64,000 nucleotides of DNA from Flavonifractor porci. Its GTDB lineage: Bacteria > Bacillota > Clostridia > Oscillospirales > Oscillospiraceae. Every line of letters begins with the position of its first letter. Within the stretch, counting starts at the first letter, position 1. This document shows, piece after piece, positions 8,109 through 17,357 of the stretch. A program made the translations under genes and the position numbers. The stretch covers positions 165,301-229,300 of the forward strand of contig NZ_JBBHLB010000005.1 of the NCBI RefSeq assembly GCF_037572415.1. The letters are read 5' to 3'. The notes below the pieces were generated by a model. It was not told the origin of the DNA. It saw only the letters and a program-made list of their open reading frames with translations, and did not search any database.

Positions 8109-10425
8109 ATTCCGCTTTCTGTTTGGCGGCAGGCTTCCTGGCCGCCGTCTTTTTTGTTGTGGTCTTTTTGGCGGCGGCAGTCTTTTTGGCGGCCGTCGTC
8201 TTCTTGGTGGCGGTCTTTTTCGCCGCCGTCTTCTTGGCGGGCTTCTTCTCCTCCTCGGGGGGAGCGCCCTCCGCAGGAGTCTCCGTGGCGGCGGTGGTCT
8301 TTTTCTTATAGCCCCGCTGGTCCTCGGGCAGGAAGTTGGGGCACTCGGGGTTGATGCAGAAGGGCTTCTTGAACCCACGGCCCGACTTCTTAAACAGGGT
8401 ATGGCCGCACTCGGGACAGTTGTCCTTCACAGGTACATCCCAGGTCATAAAGTCGCAGCGGCGGGCCTCATCCTTATTGGAGTTGTTCTCGCAGCCATAA
8501 TAGGCATAGCCCCGCTTGGAGGTCTTTTTCAGAATCTTGCCGCCGCACTTGGGGCACTTGCCCGGCATCTCGATGACGATGGGCTGGGTGTGGTCGCACT
8601 CCGGCCAGCCGGGACAGGCCAGGAACCTGCCAAACCTGCCGGATTTATATACCAGATTGCGGCCGCACTTGGGACAGATCACGTCGGACACCTCGTCGGG
8701 CACCTTGATGCGCTCGCCGTCCAGGTCCTGCTCTGCCTGCTTCAGTTCCTTCTCAAAGCCGCCGTAGAACTGGCTCAGCAGACTCTTCCAGTCCACCTTG
8801 CCGGTCTCCACCTCGTCCAGCTGCTCCTCCATGTTGGCGGTGAAGGCGGTATCCACAATATCGGTGAATTTGTCCTTCATCAGGCCGGTGACCACCTCGC
8901 CCAGAGGGGTGGGCCGCAGGTTTTTGCCCTCCTTCACCACATACTCCCGGTCCAGGATGGTGGAGATGGTGGGGGCGTAGGTGGAGGGGCGTCCGATGCC
9001 CTTCTCCTCCAGGGCCTTGATGAGGGTGGCCTCGGTGTAGCGGCTGGGGGGCTGGGTGAAGTGCTGGTCAGGGGTTAACCCCTTCAGCTCCAGGGGCTCC
9101 CCCTCCTTCAGGTCAGGCAGGGGGGACTGGAAAGTCTCGTCCTCCTCGTCCTTGCCCTCCACGTACACGGCAGTGTAGCCGGAGAACTTGAGGGAGGAGT
9201 GGGTGGCCCGGAAGGTATAGCCGGCGGACTCCACCTCGATGGACACGCTGTCATAGATGGCGGAAGCCATCTGGCAGGCCAGAAAGCGGCTCCAAATCAA
9301 TTTATAGAGCTTGTACTGCTCGGCGGTGAGGGACTTTTTGATGTCCTCCGGAGTGAGGGCCACGTTGGAGGGCCGGATGGCCTCGTGGGCGTCCTGGGCC
9401 CCCGACTTGGTCTTGTACACCCGGGGCTTGCCGGGGTAGTACTGCTCCCCGTAACGGGACAGGATGAAATCCCGGGCGGCGGCGGTAGCCTCGTCGGACA
9501 GACGGAGGGAATCGGTACGCATATAGGTGATGAGACCCACGGTACCCTCGCCCTCAATGTCCACGCCTTCATAGAGCTGCTGGGCGATGGACATGGTGCG
9601 CCGGGGGGTCATGTTCAGCTTGCGGCTGGCCTCCTGCTGGAGGGTAGAGGTGATGAAGGGGGGCGCCGGGTTGCGCTGCTTGTCCTGGCGCTTGACGCTC
9701 TTCACAGAGAAGGGGGCAGCCTGGACGGCCAGGGCCACTTCCTGAACGGCCTGTTCGCTGTTCAGTTCCATCTTCTTCTCTCTGCCGTAGAAGCTGGCCT
9801 TGAACTGCCCCAGATTGGGGGAGATACGGGCCAGATCGGCCTCCAGGGACCAGTATTCCTGAGGCACGAAGGCCTTGATGTCTGCCTCCCGCTCACACAC
9901 CAGCCTGGTGGCCACCGACTGTACCCGGCCGGCGGACAGGCCCCGGCGGATCTTTTTCCACAGCAGGGGGGAGATCTGATAGCCCACGATGCGGTCCAGC
10001 ACCCTTCTCGCCTGCTGGGCATTGACCAGGTCCATGTCGATGGCACGGGGGTGGGCGATGGAGTCATTGACCACCTTCTTGGTGATCTCGTTGAAGGTCA
10101 CCCGGTAGGTCTTGTCGTCAGGAATCCCCAGCATCTCCTTCAGATGCCAGGAGATGGCCTCTCCTTCCCGGTCAGGGTCGGTGGCCAGAAATACTTTATC
10201 GCTCTTCTTGGCGGCCTTGGTCAGGTCGTCGATGACCTCTTCCTTGCCCTTGATGGGCTGATAGTCCACCGTGAAGTCGTTGTCCACATCCACGCCCAGC
10301 TTGCTTTTGGGCAGGTCCCGGACATGGCCCATGGAGGCCTTCACCTGATAGCCGGGCCCCAGATATTTGCCAATGGTCTTGGCCTTCGCCGGGGACTCGA
10401 CGATCACCAGATTCGATTTCGCCAC
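8104..10425 (-). CDS. topA: DNA topoisomerase I (type IA)
   Basis: Relaxes negative supercoils through a 5'-phosphotyrosine intermediate. 773 residues. The Toprim domain opens with NLVIVESPAKAKTIGKYLG and has the metal-binding ATDPDREGEAISWH. The catalytic tyrosine is in GLITYMRTDSLRLS. Three C-terminal zinc ribbons follow (CPKCGRNL, CPKCGGKI, CPECGHTL sets). The last ~50 residues are an Ala/Lys/Thr-rich basic tail (KKTAAKKT-type repeats) resembling a histone-like tail. The tail is unusual for Clostridia and could raise DNA affinity or processivity (inference). Between dprA and trmFO. Confidence 0.97.
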   Translation of the reverse strand: MAKSNLVIVESPAKAKTIGKYLGPGYQVKASMGHVRDLPKSKLGVDVDNDFTVDYQPIKGKEEVIDDLTKAAKKSDKVFLATDPDREGEAISWHLKEMLGIPDDKTYRVTFNEITKKVVNDSIAHPRAIDMDLVNAQQARRVLDRIVGYQISPLLWKKIRRGLSAGRVQSVATRLVCEREADIKAFVPQEYWSLEADLARISPNLGQFKASFYGREKKMELNSEQAVQEVALAVQAAPFSVKSVKRQDKQRNPAPPFITSTLQQEASRKLNMTPRRTMSIAQQLYEGVDIEGEGTVGLITYMRTDSLRLSDEATAAARDFILSRYGEQYYPGKPRVYKTKSGAQDAHEAIRPSNVALTPEDIKKSLTAEQYKLYKLIWSRFLACQMASAIYDSVSIEVESAGYTFRATHSSLKFSGYTAVYVEGKDEEDETFQSPLPDLKEGEPLELKGLTPDQHFTQPPSRYTEATLIKALEEKGIGRPSTYAPTISTILDREYVVKEGKNLRPTPLGEVVTGLMKDKFTDIVDTAFTANMEEQLDEVETGKVDWKSLLSQFYGGFEKELKQAEQDLDGERIKVPDEVSDVICPKCGRNLVYKSGRFGRFLACPGWPECDHTQPIVIEMPGKCPKCGGKILKKTSKRGYAYYGCENNSNKDEARRCDFMTWDVPVKDNCPECGHTLFKKSGRGFKKPFCINPECPNFLPEDQRGYKKKTTAATETPAEGAPPEEEKKPAKKTAAKKTATKKTTAAKKTAAAKKTTTKKTAARKPAAKQKAES

Positions 10426-10440
10426 AGTACGATACTCCTT

Positions 10441-11664
10441 TTATTCTTGTTCCTCGAAACGGACGGCGGCGGCAAACCGCCGGCCCGGTAATTCCTTCAG
10501 ATAGCCCCCAGCCTGCAGCAGGGTGAGGGCGGTATTGACCCGGCGGGCGGGGATCTCCGTCTGCCCTACGATCTCATCGGCGGTGAGGGGCTTTTCACTG
10601 AGCAGGAAGAAAATCTCCCGCTGCTCCTCCCCCATCTGCTCCAGACCGCTGCGGGGGACCACAGGCAGCCCCTCCTCCTGGGCGGGCTTTGCGGGTTTTG
10701 GCTCAGGCTCCGGCGGCGGGGTTGGCATAACCTCCAGCCGCTGGTCCGCCTCCTCGGCGGTCATAGGCTGGGGCCGGCACAGTTTGTAGGCATATCGCCC
10801 CACATACTCACACAGGATATCCCCGGCGGTACGCACCAGTTTGGCCTCGCCCTGAGCGATGAGCCGGTTGGTCCCGGCGCTGGTGGCGGCATCCACCGGC
10901 CCCGGGACCGCAAACACGTCCCGGCCCTGATCCAGGGCGTCATGGGCGGTGATAAGGGCGCCGCTGCGCTCTCCCGCCTCCACGGCCACCACACCCAGGC
11001 ACAGACCGCTGAGGATACGGTTACGCAGAGGGAACCGCCAACCGTCCGGCCGGGTGCCCGGCGGATTCTCCGACAGGATGGCGCCTCGGGCCGCCACATC
11101 CTCGTAGAGCCAGCTGTTGCAGGCGGGATAGACCACATCCACACCGCCGGCCAGCACCGAGACCACAGGTCCACCGCCCTGGAGCGCTCCCTTCAGGGAC
11201 GCGGCGTCGATCCCCTGAGCCAGCCCGGATACCACCAGCGCACCCGCCCGGGCCAGGCCCATGGCGATCCGCCCGGCGGTCCGCACACCGTAGGCGGAGC
11301 ACTGGCGGGAGCCCACCATTGCAATGGCGACTTCTTCATCAAAGCGGAACAGCCTTCCCTTGCCGTAGAGCACCAGGGGATAATCGCTCAGCTGGAGCAG
11401 CCGCTCCGGGTAGGCTCCATCCTGACAACTGAGCAGAAACAGCCCCAGCCGGTCGCAGTTCTCCAGAATCCGATTGGTCTGATCCAGAGATTTGTCACAC
11501 AGGGATCGCCTGGCCTCCTGGGTCAGGCGCAAAGGCTCATAGGCCTCCCGGTCGGCAAAGTACACCCGCTCGGCACCGCCGAAATAGTCCAGCAGCTCCA
11601 CCTGGTGCTGCTGAGACAGGCCCCGCCGGGTGGAGAGCCAAAGCAGATATTGAATGCCCGCCAC
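10441..11664 (-). CDS. dprA: DNA-processing protein DprA
   Basis: Loads RecA onto incoming single-stranded DNA during transformation; also widespread in non-competent bacteria. 407 residues: N-terminal helical region, central Rossmann-like domain with GSRQCSAYG and ALVVSGLAQGIDAAS motifs, a proline-rich linker near 310-335, and a C-terminal winged helix (PLTADEIVGQTEIPARRVNTAL). Directly upstream of topA on the same strand, a standard Firmicutes order. Confidence 0.95.
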   Translation of the reverse strand: MAGIQYLLWLSTRRGLSQQHQVELLDYFGGAERVYFADREAYEPLRLTQEARRSLCDKSLDQTNRILENCDRLGLFLLSCQDGAYPERLLQLSDYPLVLYGKGRLFRFDEEVAIAMVGSRQCSAYGVRTAGRIAMGLARAGALVVSGLAQGIDAASLKGALQGGGPVVSVLAGGVDVVYPACNSWLYEDVAARGAILSENPPGTRPDGWRFPLRNRILSGLCLGVVAVEAGERSGALITAHDALDQGRDVFAVPGPVDAATSAGTNRLIAQGEAKLVRTAGDILCEYVGRYAYKLCRPQPMTAEEADQRLEVMPTPPPEPEPKPAKPAQEEGLPVVPRSGLEQMGEEQREIFFLLSEKPLTADEIVGQTEIPARRVNTALTLLQAGGYLKELPGRRFAAAVRFEEQE

Positions 11665-11688
11665 GGCGGAGCCTCCTCTCTTGTTGGC

Positions 11689-12459
11689 TCAGCGGTTTCG
11701 CCAGCCCTCCCACAGCACCACGGACGCCGCCACGGCGGCGTTGAGGGACTCGCAGCGGTCCCGCATGGGGATCTTCAAGGTCAGGGCGCAGGCGTCCAGC
11801 ACAGCCTGGGACACTCCTCTGCCCTCGCTTCCAATCACGACCGCGGCACGGCTCAGATCAGCCGAGCGCAGATCGGCAGTATCCTCCCGCAGCGCGGTGG
11901 CATACAGCGGCAACTCCGCCGTTTTCAAGCGTGCGGTAAGTCCGTCCAGTCCCGTCTCCCACACCGGCAAACGGAAGCAGGCGCCCATGGTGGAGCGCAC
12001 CGTCTTGGGGGAAAAGGGTTCGGCACAGCCGGGGAGCAGGAATACGCCCTCCGCGCCAAAGGCGTCGGCAGTACGCCATACAGTACCCACGTTGCCCGGG
12101 TCCTGCACTCCATCCAGCACCAGATAGAGTCCTGGGGACAGCCTCTTTGGCGGCATCAGGTCGGGAGTACGGCACACTGCCAGCATTCCCTGGGGGGTAT
12201 CCACGGTGGACATGGACTTGAGCACGTCGGCGGGTACCTCCACCAGGCGCACACTCTCGGGCAAATTCCCGGGGGGCTCAATGCCTTCGGCCACCACCAG
12301 AGTTTCCACCCCGGCGTTCCAGCGCAGGGCCTCCTCCACCAGCTTATGTCCCTCACAAAGGTAGGCGCCCTCCTTCCGGCGGGTTTTCTTGTCATTTCCC
12401 AGCTTCCGCAGCCGGGCCACCAGAGGGTTCTGGCGGCTGGTGATCCGTTCCATACGCAT
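11689..12459 (-). CDS. SPOUT-family RNA 2'-O-methyltransferase
   Basis: TrmH/SpoU-type methyltransferase acting on rRNA or tRNA with S-adenosylmethionine. The N-terminal substrate-binding domain starts ITSRQNPLVARLRKL. The catalytic domain has the SPOUT motifs LDGVQDPGNVGTVWRTADAFGA, VVIGSEGRGVS and CESLNAAVAASVVLWE, which form the trefoil knot. The start at 12459 (MRMERITS) has an AGGA site overlapping the end of ktrA; ATG 12453 is an alternative. The exact target nucleotide cannot be read from sequence. Confidence 0.9.
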   Translation of the reverse strand: MRMERITSRQNPLVARLRKLGNDKKTRRKEGAYLCEGHKLVEEALRWNAGVETLVVAEGIEPPGNLPESVRLVEVPADVLKSMSTVDTPQGMLAVCRTPDLMPPKRLSPGLYLVLDGVQDPGNVGTVWRTADAFGAEGVFLLPGCAEPFSPKTVRSTMGACFRLPVWETGLDGLTARLKTAELPLYATALREDTADLRSADLSRAAVVIGSEGRGVSQAVLDACALTLKIPMRDRCESLNAAVAASVVLWEGWRNR

Positions 12460-12460
12460 C

Positions 12461-13114
12461 TTACAGATCCTGCAGGCGGTTGATGTCCTCAGTACGGCCC
12501 AGGGCCACCACCGCATCACCCGTCTCCATGAGGGTATTGGGGCCGGGAGTCACATTAAAAGCCTCCTGACCCTTTTTCCGCACGGCAATGATGTTGACCT
12601 TATACCTGGCTCGGACATTCAGTTCCATCAGGTTCTTGCCCAGCCAGTCCCGGGGCACGGTGGTCTCCACGATGCCGAAATCTTCACTGAGTTCGATAAA
12701 ATTGAGCACATTGGAACTGGACAGGCCCTGGGCCAGCTTGACACCCATCTCGTGCTCAGGGAATACCACCCGGTCGGCGCCGATCTTTTCCAGTACTTTG
12801 CGGTGGACATGGCTCTGGGCCTTACAGATCACCTGACGCACACCCAGCTCCTTCAGATTCAGGGTGATGAGTGCTGAAGTGCCCACGTCCACACCTACCG
12901 CCACCACGGCACAGTCATAGTTGCGCACACCCAGGGCACGGAGCACCGCCGGGTCCCGGGCGTCGCCGCTAACGGCGTGGGTGACCTTATCGGCCACTTT
13001 CTGTACATTCTCCTCGGAGTCGTCCAGAGCCAGCACCTCATGTCCCAGGGAGCTGAGCTCGGCGGCCACGGCGCTGCCAAAGCGTCCCAGGCCGATGACA
13101 ACGAAAGTCTTCAT
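12461..13114 (-). CDS. ktrA: Potassium uptake regulatory subunit KtrA/TrkA
   Basis: Cytosolic gating subunit for a KtrB/TrkH channel. 217 residues. N-terminal RCK domain with VIGLGRFGSAVAAEL nucleotide-binding loop and acidic DDSEENV. C-terminal TrkA-C domain (second half) that in relatives binds c-di-AMP. It follows ktrB by about 28 nt and is followed at once by the SPOUT methyltransferase, so the three are probably co-transcribed. Confidence 0.93.
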   Translation of the reverse strand: MKTFVVIGLGRFGSAVAAELSSLGHEVLALDDSEENVQKVADKVTHAVSGDARDPAVLRALGVRNYDCAVVAVGVDVGTSALITLNLKELGVRQVICKAQSHVHRKVLEKIGADRVVFPEHEMGVKLAQGLSSSNVLNFIELSEDFGIVETTVPRDWLGKNLMELNVRARYKVNIIAVRKKGQEAFNVTPGPNTLMETGDAVVALGRTEDINRLQDL

Positions 13115-13142
13115 ATGGTTACACGTCCTTCCGACCGGGCCG

Positions 13143-14525
13143 TTACCCGATCATGACATTCATTTCCGGATATTTGATTTTCGCCGTCCGGCGGCTGCGG
13201 GTAATAAAGGCGATGGAGAAGGAGAGCACGCCCACCCGGCCCATATACATCAGCAGGATGATCAGGGACTGGGAAAACACACTCAACCCTGGGGTAATAC
13301 CAGTGGTCAGGCCCACCGTACCCATGGCGGAAGCAACCTCAAATGCGCAGTCCAGATAGGGCAGGTTTTCCACCGTGGAGATCATCATGGACCCCACCAG
13401 GAACAGAAACAGCATTACCAGCGCCAGCGTCATAGCGTTGAGCACCCGGCGGTATGGAATGGTGCGCCCCCGGAAGGTGACCTGCTCCCGTCCCGCCAGT
13501 CCGGAACGGAGGGCCAGCAGCAGCACCGCCACCGTGGCGGTCTTCAGACCGCCGGCAGTGGAGCCGGAGGAACCGCCGATGAGCATCAAAACAGAAGAAA
13601 ACGCTTTACTGGTATCGCTGAGTCCCCCCTGCCCAATCGAGTCAAAGCCGGCGGTACGCAGGGTAATGGACTGAAAGACAGAGTTCATGATTTTCTCCCA
13701 CAGTGTCATATCCCCCAGCGTGGCGGGATTGGAGTATTCCTCCACCAGGAAGAACAGAGCGCCACCGATAATCAGCACCCCGGTAACAATAAGCACCATC
13801 TTACTGTACACCGACAGTCTGTGCCAGCAGCGCTTGTCCAAAATGTCCTCCCACACAAAAAAGCCCAGGCCACCCACCACAATGAGAGCCCCGATGGTAC
13901 CCAGCACCAGGGGATTGTCCTGCAGGCCGGCCAGACTGCTGAAGGCGCCGAACTTTCCGCCCAGCAGGTCGAAGCCGGCGTTGCAGAAGGCGGAAATGGA
14001 ATGGAATATCCCCCGCCAGATCCCACCCAGGATTCCAAAATGCGGAATCATGGCAATACTCAGCAGCACCGCCCCTGTTCCTTCGATCAGGAAAGTGCCC
14101 ATCAGGGCATGGCGCACCATACGCACCACACCGTCCAGGTCGTTCAGATTCAAGGTGGACACCATAATGAGCCGCTCAGACAAACCGATGCGGCGGTGCA
14201 GGGCAAAGGACACCAGGGTGAGCACCGTCATAAAACCCAAGCCGCCCAACTGGATCATCAGAATAATCACCAGTTGTCCAAAAACAGACCACTGGACCCA
14301 GGTATCCACCAGGATCAGTCCCGTAACACAGGTAGACGAGGTAGCAGTGAACAGCGCCGTAAAAAAACCTGCGCTCTGGCCGTCTCTGGACGCGATGGGC
14401 AGGGTGAGCAGCAGCGCGCCCACCAGAATGATAATGGCAAAAGAGGCCGCCACGATCCGCGTGGCATTCAGGCTTCGGTTGCGAATAAACATATCCCGCA
14501 GCCAAAGGGCGAATCGTTTGATCAC
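13143..14525 (-). CDS. ktrB: Potassium transporter KtrB/TrkH family
   Basis: Membrane channel subunit for K+ uptake. 460 residues with repeated membrane-pore-membrane units. The pore region GSSGSTAGGLKTATVA is a typical KtrB/TrkH selectivity-loop motif, and the other loops (TSSTCVTGLILVDT, NAGFDLLGG, RTAGFDSIGQG) are also present. It starts MIKRFALWLRDMFI. A promoter and a ~245-nt leader ending in a terminator-like hairpin lie upstream, pointing to attenuation control. Confidence 0.94.
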   Translation of the reverse strand: MIKRFALWLRDMFIRNRSLNATRIVAASFAIIILVGALLLTLPIASRDGQSAGFFTALFTATSSTCVTGLILVDTWVQWSVFGQLVIILMIQLGGLGFMTVLTLVSFALHRRIGLSERLIMVSTLNLNDLDGVVRMVRHALMGTFLIEGTGAVLLSIAMIPHFGILGGIWRGIFHSISAFCNAGFDLLGGKFGAFSSLAGLQDNPLVLGTIGALIVVGGLGFFVWEDILDKRCWHRLSVYSKMVLIVTGVLIIGGALFFLVEEYSNPATLGDMTLWEKIMNSVFQSITLRTAGFDSIGQGGLSDTSKAFSSVLMLIGGSSGSTAGGLKTATVAVLLLALRSGLAGREQVTFRGRTIPYRRVLNAMTLALVMLFLFLVGSMMISTVENLPYLDCAFEVASAMGTVGLTTGITPGLSVFSQSLIILLMYMGRVGVLSFSIAFITRSRRTAKIKYPEMNVMIG

Positions 14526-14805
14526 TGCCAGGACCTCCCGGAAGAAACTTGATTACCCAAGCCGCCTGCGGAACGCAGAAAAGCATACTGAAGGAAGTCC
14601 ATCCCTTCAGTATGCCCATACGCTCTCCCACCGGAGCCTGCCGCTCCGCAGGTTCCCAGACTAAACCTGTCTATCATAAAGCACACCTGATCCTCTGCAC
14701 AAAGGTACATAGATCGTTCCTCATCTCTCCACATTTTCCCGGAGAATACCCCGTGGAATCATACAAAGGTAACTATAGCATACCCTCCAAAGATATTCAA
14801 GTCAA
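14526..14805 (-). promoter_or_regulatory. ktrB promoter and structured leader (riboswitch-like)
   Basis: Minus-strand promoter TTGACT (14800-14805), 17 nt, TATGCT (14777-14782). The predicted leader runs about 245 nt to the ktrB start and contains a perfect 12-bp hairpin (arms 14583-14594 and 14604-14615) followed by TTTTCTG, a plausible terminator. The upstream half has several smaller stems. ktr genes are often under c-di-AMP riboswitches, but I could not match the ydaO consensus, so the class is unknown. Confidence 0.5.
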
Positions 14806-14916
14806 CGATTATTATACGCCTGTCCGTAATTTCTTACCTTATATATAAAAAGGCAGCGGGTCCTCCCTTCTCCTCTCCTGCATATTTAACAGTTTTCGCC
14901 AGCTGTCCATCTGCCC

Positions 14917-15017
14917 GGCATCCGGTCACGAAAGAGTTGAAATTGAAGTCAGGTACAGGGTATAATCAGTTATATGCCTTATCCAGGCGCCCTATCCGGC
15001 ATTCGGTTACGAAAGAG
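14917..15017 (+). promoter_or_regulatory. Promoter bracketed by a 20-nt direct repeat
   Basis: GGCATCCGGTCACGAAAGAG (14917-14936) recurs as GGCATTCGGTTACGAAAGAG (14998-15017), 18 of 20 identical. The first copy abuts a -35 box TTGAAA (14937-14942); TATAAT follows at 14961-14966 after 18 nt. The second copy lies in the 5' leader and overlaps the ribosome site of the gene at 15027. Possible two-site operator. Confidence 0.55.
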
Positions 15018-15026
15018 GGTCACGGT

Positions 15027-16199
15027 ATGTACACAGAGCATCAGGAAAAGGTGGACCGCCAGGTATGCGCCAATTGCGGCGGGACCATCAAATGGAACAT
15101 CACCAAGCAGCGTCTGGAGTGTTCCGCCTGTCGAACGTCCCATATAGCAAAGACCACTGTTGAGCGGGTGGAAGAGCATGATTTTGAGGGATATATCCAG
15201 CGGGAGGGCCAGAGGGTCTCCTTTCCAGACACCGCTATCATTGTCTGCGGCACCTGCGGCGCACAGATCGCTGTGGACGAGCACTGTACTGCTACGGTCT
15301 GTCCCATGTGCGGCTCCACCCAGCTGCTGGAAAGCCGCCAGGAGGCCGGTGTTCCCCCCGACGGCGTGATCCCCTTTCGGGTGGATCAGGAAACTGCTCA
15401 ACAAAACTTCGCCAAGTGGGTCAAAAGCCGCTGGTTTGCCCCAAATCGTCTGAAACAGGCCTACCAGGCGGGCAAGCTCCAGGGCATCTACCTGCCTTTC
15501 TGGACCTTTGATGCCCAGGTAAGCAGTACATACTGGGGACAAGGCGGTAACACCCATACCGTTCGGGACAGCAAGGGCAACACCCGCACGGAGATCCACT
15601 GGCGGCCGGTGAGCGGTACCATAGGCGGCTTTTATGACGATTTGCAGGTGTGTGCAACCTTAAATTCTGTCAGTCAGGTAGTGGAAAAGATCCTTCCTTA
15701 TAATACCTGCGACAACACACTCCCCTTCTCATCCAGCTATCTGTCCGGTTTTCTTGCGGAGCACTATGCTATTCCCGCTACCCAGGCGGTTGATACCGCC
15801 AAAGAGCAGGTCCGTACCGACCAGATCAATCAGGCAGAAAGCGATATTCTGTCCCGGGGCTTTGACCATGCCCGGGTCAGTGACATTCACATTGAATACC
15901 ATAAAATCACCTATAAACACGTACTGCTGCCCGCCTGGTCCTCCGCCTTTGCCTACAATGGCAAGCAGTATATGTACATTATCAATGGCGAGAGCGGCAA
16001 AGTGGGCGGTCAGCGGCCCTACAGCATACCCAAGATCGTGGCGGCAGTGGCCGCTGCCGCAGCAGCCATCACAGCTGCCGTGATCCTGCTCACCGGCGCA
16101 TCCGCCCCGCCCACGCTCCAGGCGGAGGAAAGCACACAGCCTCAGGGCATCGTAATTCAGGAGGATACTCCCTGGATGACCTGGGCGTATGATCTCTGA
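15027..16199 (+). CDS. Zinc-ribbon membrane protein, YdjG-like
   Basis: About 390 residues. Two N-terminal zinc ribbons: CANCG..CSACR and CGTCG..CPMCG. A middle domain rich in Trp/Tyr (GIYLPFWTFDAQV) follows, then one membrane segment near the C-terminus (KIVAAVAAAAAAITAAVILLTG) and a short tail. The start at 15027 (MYTEHQEKV) has a GAGGG site; the longer in-frame extension overlaps the promoter and is rejected. It pairs with the SPFH protein 24 nt downstream, as in Bacillus ydjGHI, a membrane-stress system. That functional link is by analogy. Confidence 0.75.
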   Translation: MYTEHQEKVDRQVCANCGGTIKWNITKQRLECSACRTSHIAKTTVERVEEHDFEGYIQREGQRVSFPDTAIIVCGTCGAQIAVDEHCTATVCPMCGSTQLLESRQEAGVPPDGVIPFRVDQETAQQNFAKWVKSRWFAPNRLKQAYQAGKLQGIYLPFWTFDAQVSSTYWGQGGNTHTVRDSKGNTRTEIHWRPVSGTIGGFYDDLQVCATLNSVSQVVEKILPYNTCDNTLPFSSSYLSGFLAEHYAIPATQAVDTAKEQVRTDQINQAESDILSRGFDHARVSDIHIEYHKITYKHVLLPAWSSAFAYNGKQYMYIINGESGKVGGQRPYSIPKIVAAVAAAAAAITAAVILLTGASAPPTLQAEESTQPQGIVIQEDTPWMTWAYDL

Positions 16200-16223
16200 G
16201 ACATAGAAAGGACGGGAAAAGCC

Positions 16224-17276
16224 ATGGCATGGTTTGGTCAGGGAAAGGACACCATTGAATGGGACGAATTCCGAGACGACGTACTCTTTTACAAATGGCC
16301 CGCCAAGGAGATCAAGCGGGGCTCCCATCTGATCGTGCGCCCGGGGCAGAAGGCCATCTTCTATTCCGACGGTATTGTAGGCGCGGTCTTTGAAAATCAG
16401 GGTAATTTTGATATCTACACCGATATCGTTCCCTTTTTCTCGACGCTGAAGGGCTGGCTGTCCCTGCGGGGGGACTCCGGCCTGCGTGCGGAGGTCTACT
16501 TTGTCAACGCCAAGGAGTTGACCCTGCCCTGGGGCACCCGTCAGCGGATCATGATCCCCACTCCAGAAGTGCCCAGCGGCATCCCTGTAGGGTGCAACGG
16601 CAATCTGGTCATTGAGTTCCGGGACTACCAGACCTTTATCAACAAGGTGGCCGGAGTCAAAGCCACCTATTCTCTGGAGGATGTGGCCGACCGGATCATG
16701 GGTGAACTCAACCCAGTGGTAGCCGAAGCCATTCTGGGCGGACAGCAGCAGATGGGACTCAACGCACTGGTGGGTCTTCAGCAGAACAGCCGCAAACTTG
16801 GGAGGGCTATTCAGGAGGAGCTGGACAAGGAGCTCAGTGACTTCGGTCTGGGCGTGGCGGATGTCAATATCCTGGCCTTCAACTATCCCCCCGAAGTCCA
16901 GAAGATGGCGGAGAAGGTGGCCGCCCAGTCCTTTATCACCGACATGGGCAAGTATACCTCCGTCAGTATGGCTGACAGTATGTCCACTCCCGGCAGCGCC
17001 GGTTCGGCTGCTGCCTCGGGCATGGGAATGGCCATGGGAATGCAGATGGCAGCCCAGATGATGGGTCAGATGGCGCAGCCCCAGGCCGCCCAGCCTCAAC
17101 AGGCCGCCTGTATCTGTGGCTTCTGCGGCTATTCCAGCCCCACCCAGGTCAAATTCTGCCCTCAGTGCGGCAAGCCTATAGGCCAGCCTCAGCCGGCAGG
17201 GGACCGTTTCTGTCCCAACTGCCGCAAAATGGTGGCCGGTAAATTCTGTCCCGACTGCGGCACACCGACTGTATAA
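16224..17276 (+). CDS. SPFH-domain protein with C-terminal zinc ribbons, YdjI-like
   Basis: 350 residues. N-terminal SPFH (band-7/flotillin-like) domain of the virion-core-protein subfamily (IKRGSHLIVRPGQKAIFYSDG), a helical region to about 250, a Met/Ala/Gln-rich linker, then two zinc ribbons (CGFCGYSSPTQVKFCPQCG and CPNCRKMVAGKFCPDCG). No signal peptide. Probably a cytosolic, membrane-associated scaffold working with the preceding YdjG-like protein. Bacillus YdjI recruits a PspA-type protein; no pspA is seen nearby. Confidence 0.85.
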   Translation: MAWFGQGKDTIEWDEFRDDVLFYKWPAKEIKRGSHLIVRPGQKAIFYSDGIVGAVFENQGNFDIYTDIVPFFSTLKGWLSLRGDSGLRAEVYFVNAKELTLPWGTRQRIMIPTPEVPSGIPVGCNGNLVIEFRDYQTFINKVAGVKATYSLEDVADRIMGELNPVVAEAILGGQQQMGLNALVGLQQNSRKLGRAIQEELDKELSDFGLGVADVNILAFNYPPEVQKMAEKVAAQSFITDMGKYTSVSMADSMSTPGSAGSAAASGMGMAMGMQMAAQMMGQMAQPQAAQPQQAACICGFCGYSSPTQVKFCPQCGKPIGQPQPAGDRFCPNCRKMVAGKFCPDCGTPTV

Positions 17277-17302
17277 TACTCATTTAGCCTTTAAATATGA
17301 TA

Positions 17303-17338
17303 AAAGGTGGCAGACACAAAAGTGCCTGCCACCTTTTT
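17303..17338. terminator. Bidirectional terminator between SPFH gene and GH84 gene
   Basis: Inverted repeat AAAGGTGGCAG...CTGCCACCTTTTT with an A run on one side and a T run on the other. It serves both convergent genes. Confidence 0.85.
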
Positions 17339-17357
17339 ACGTTGCAGAAAGTTTGGA

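Noticed and set aside
14526..14805. ydaO-type c-di-AMP riboswitch before ktrB
   Set aside because: The location fits, but the conserved GGGGAACC and GGGGUGAAUC-type blocks I expect are not present; kept only as an unassigned leader.
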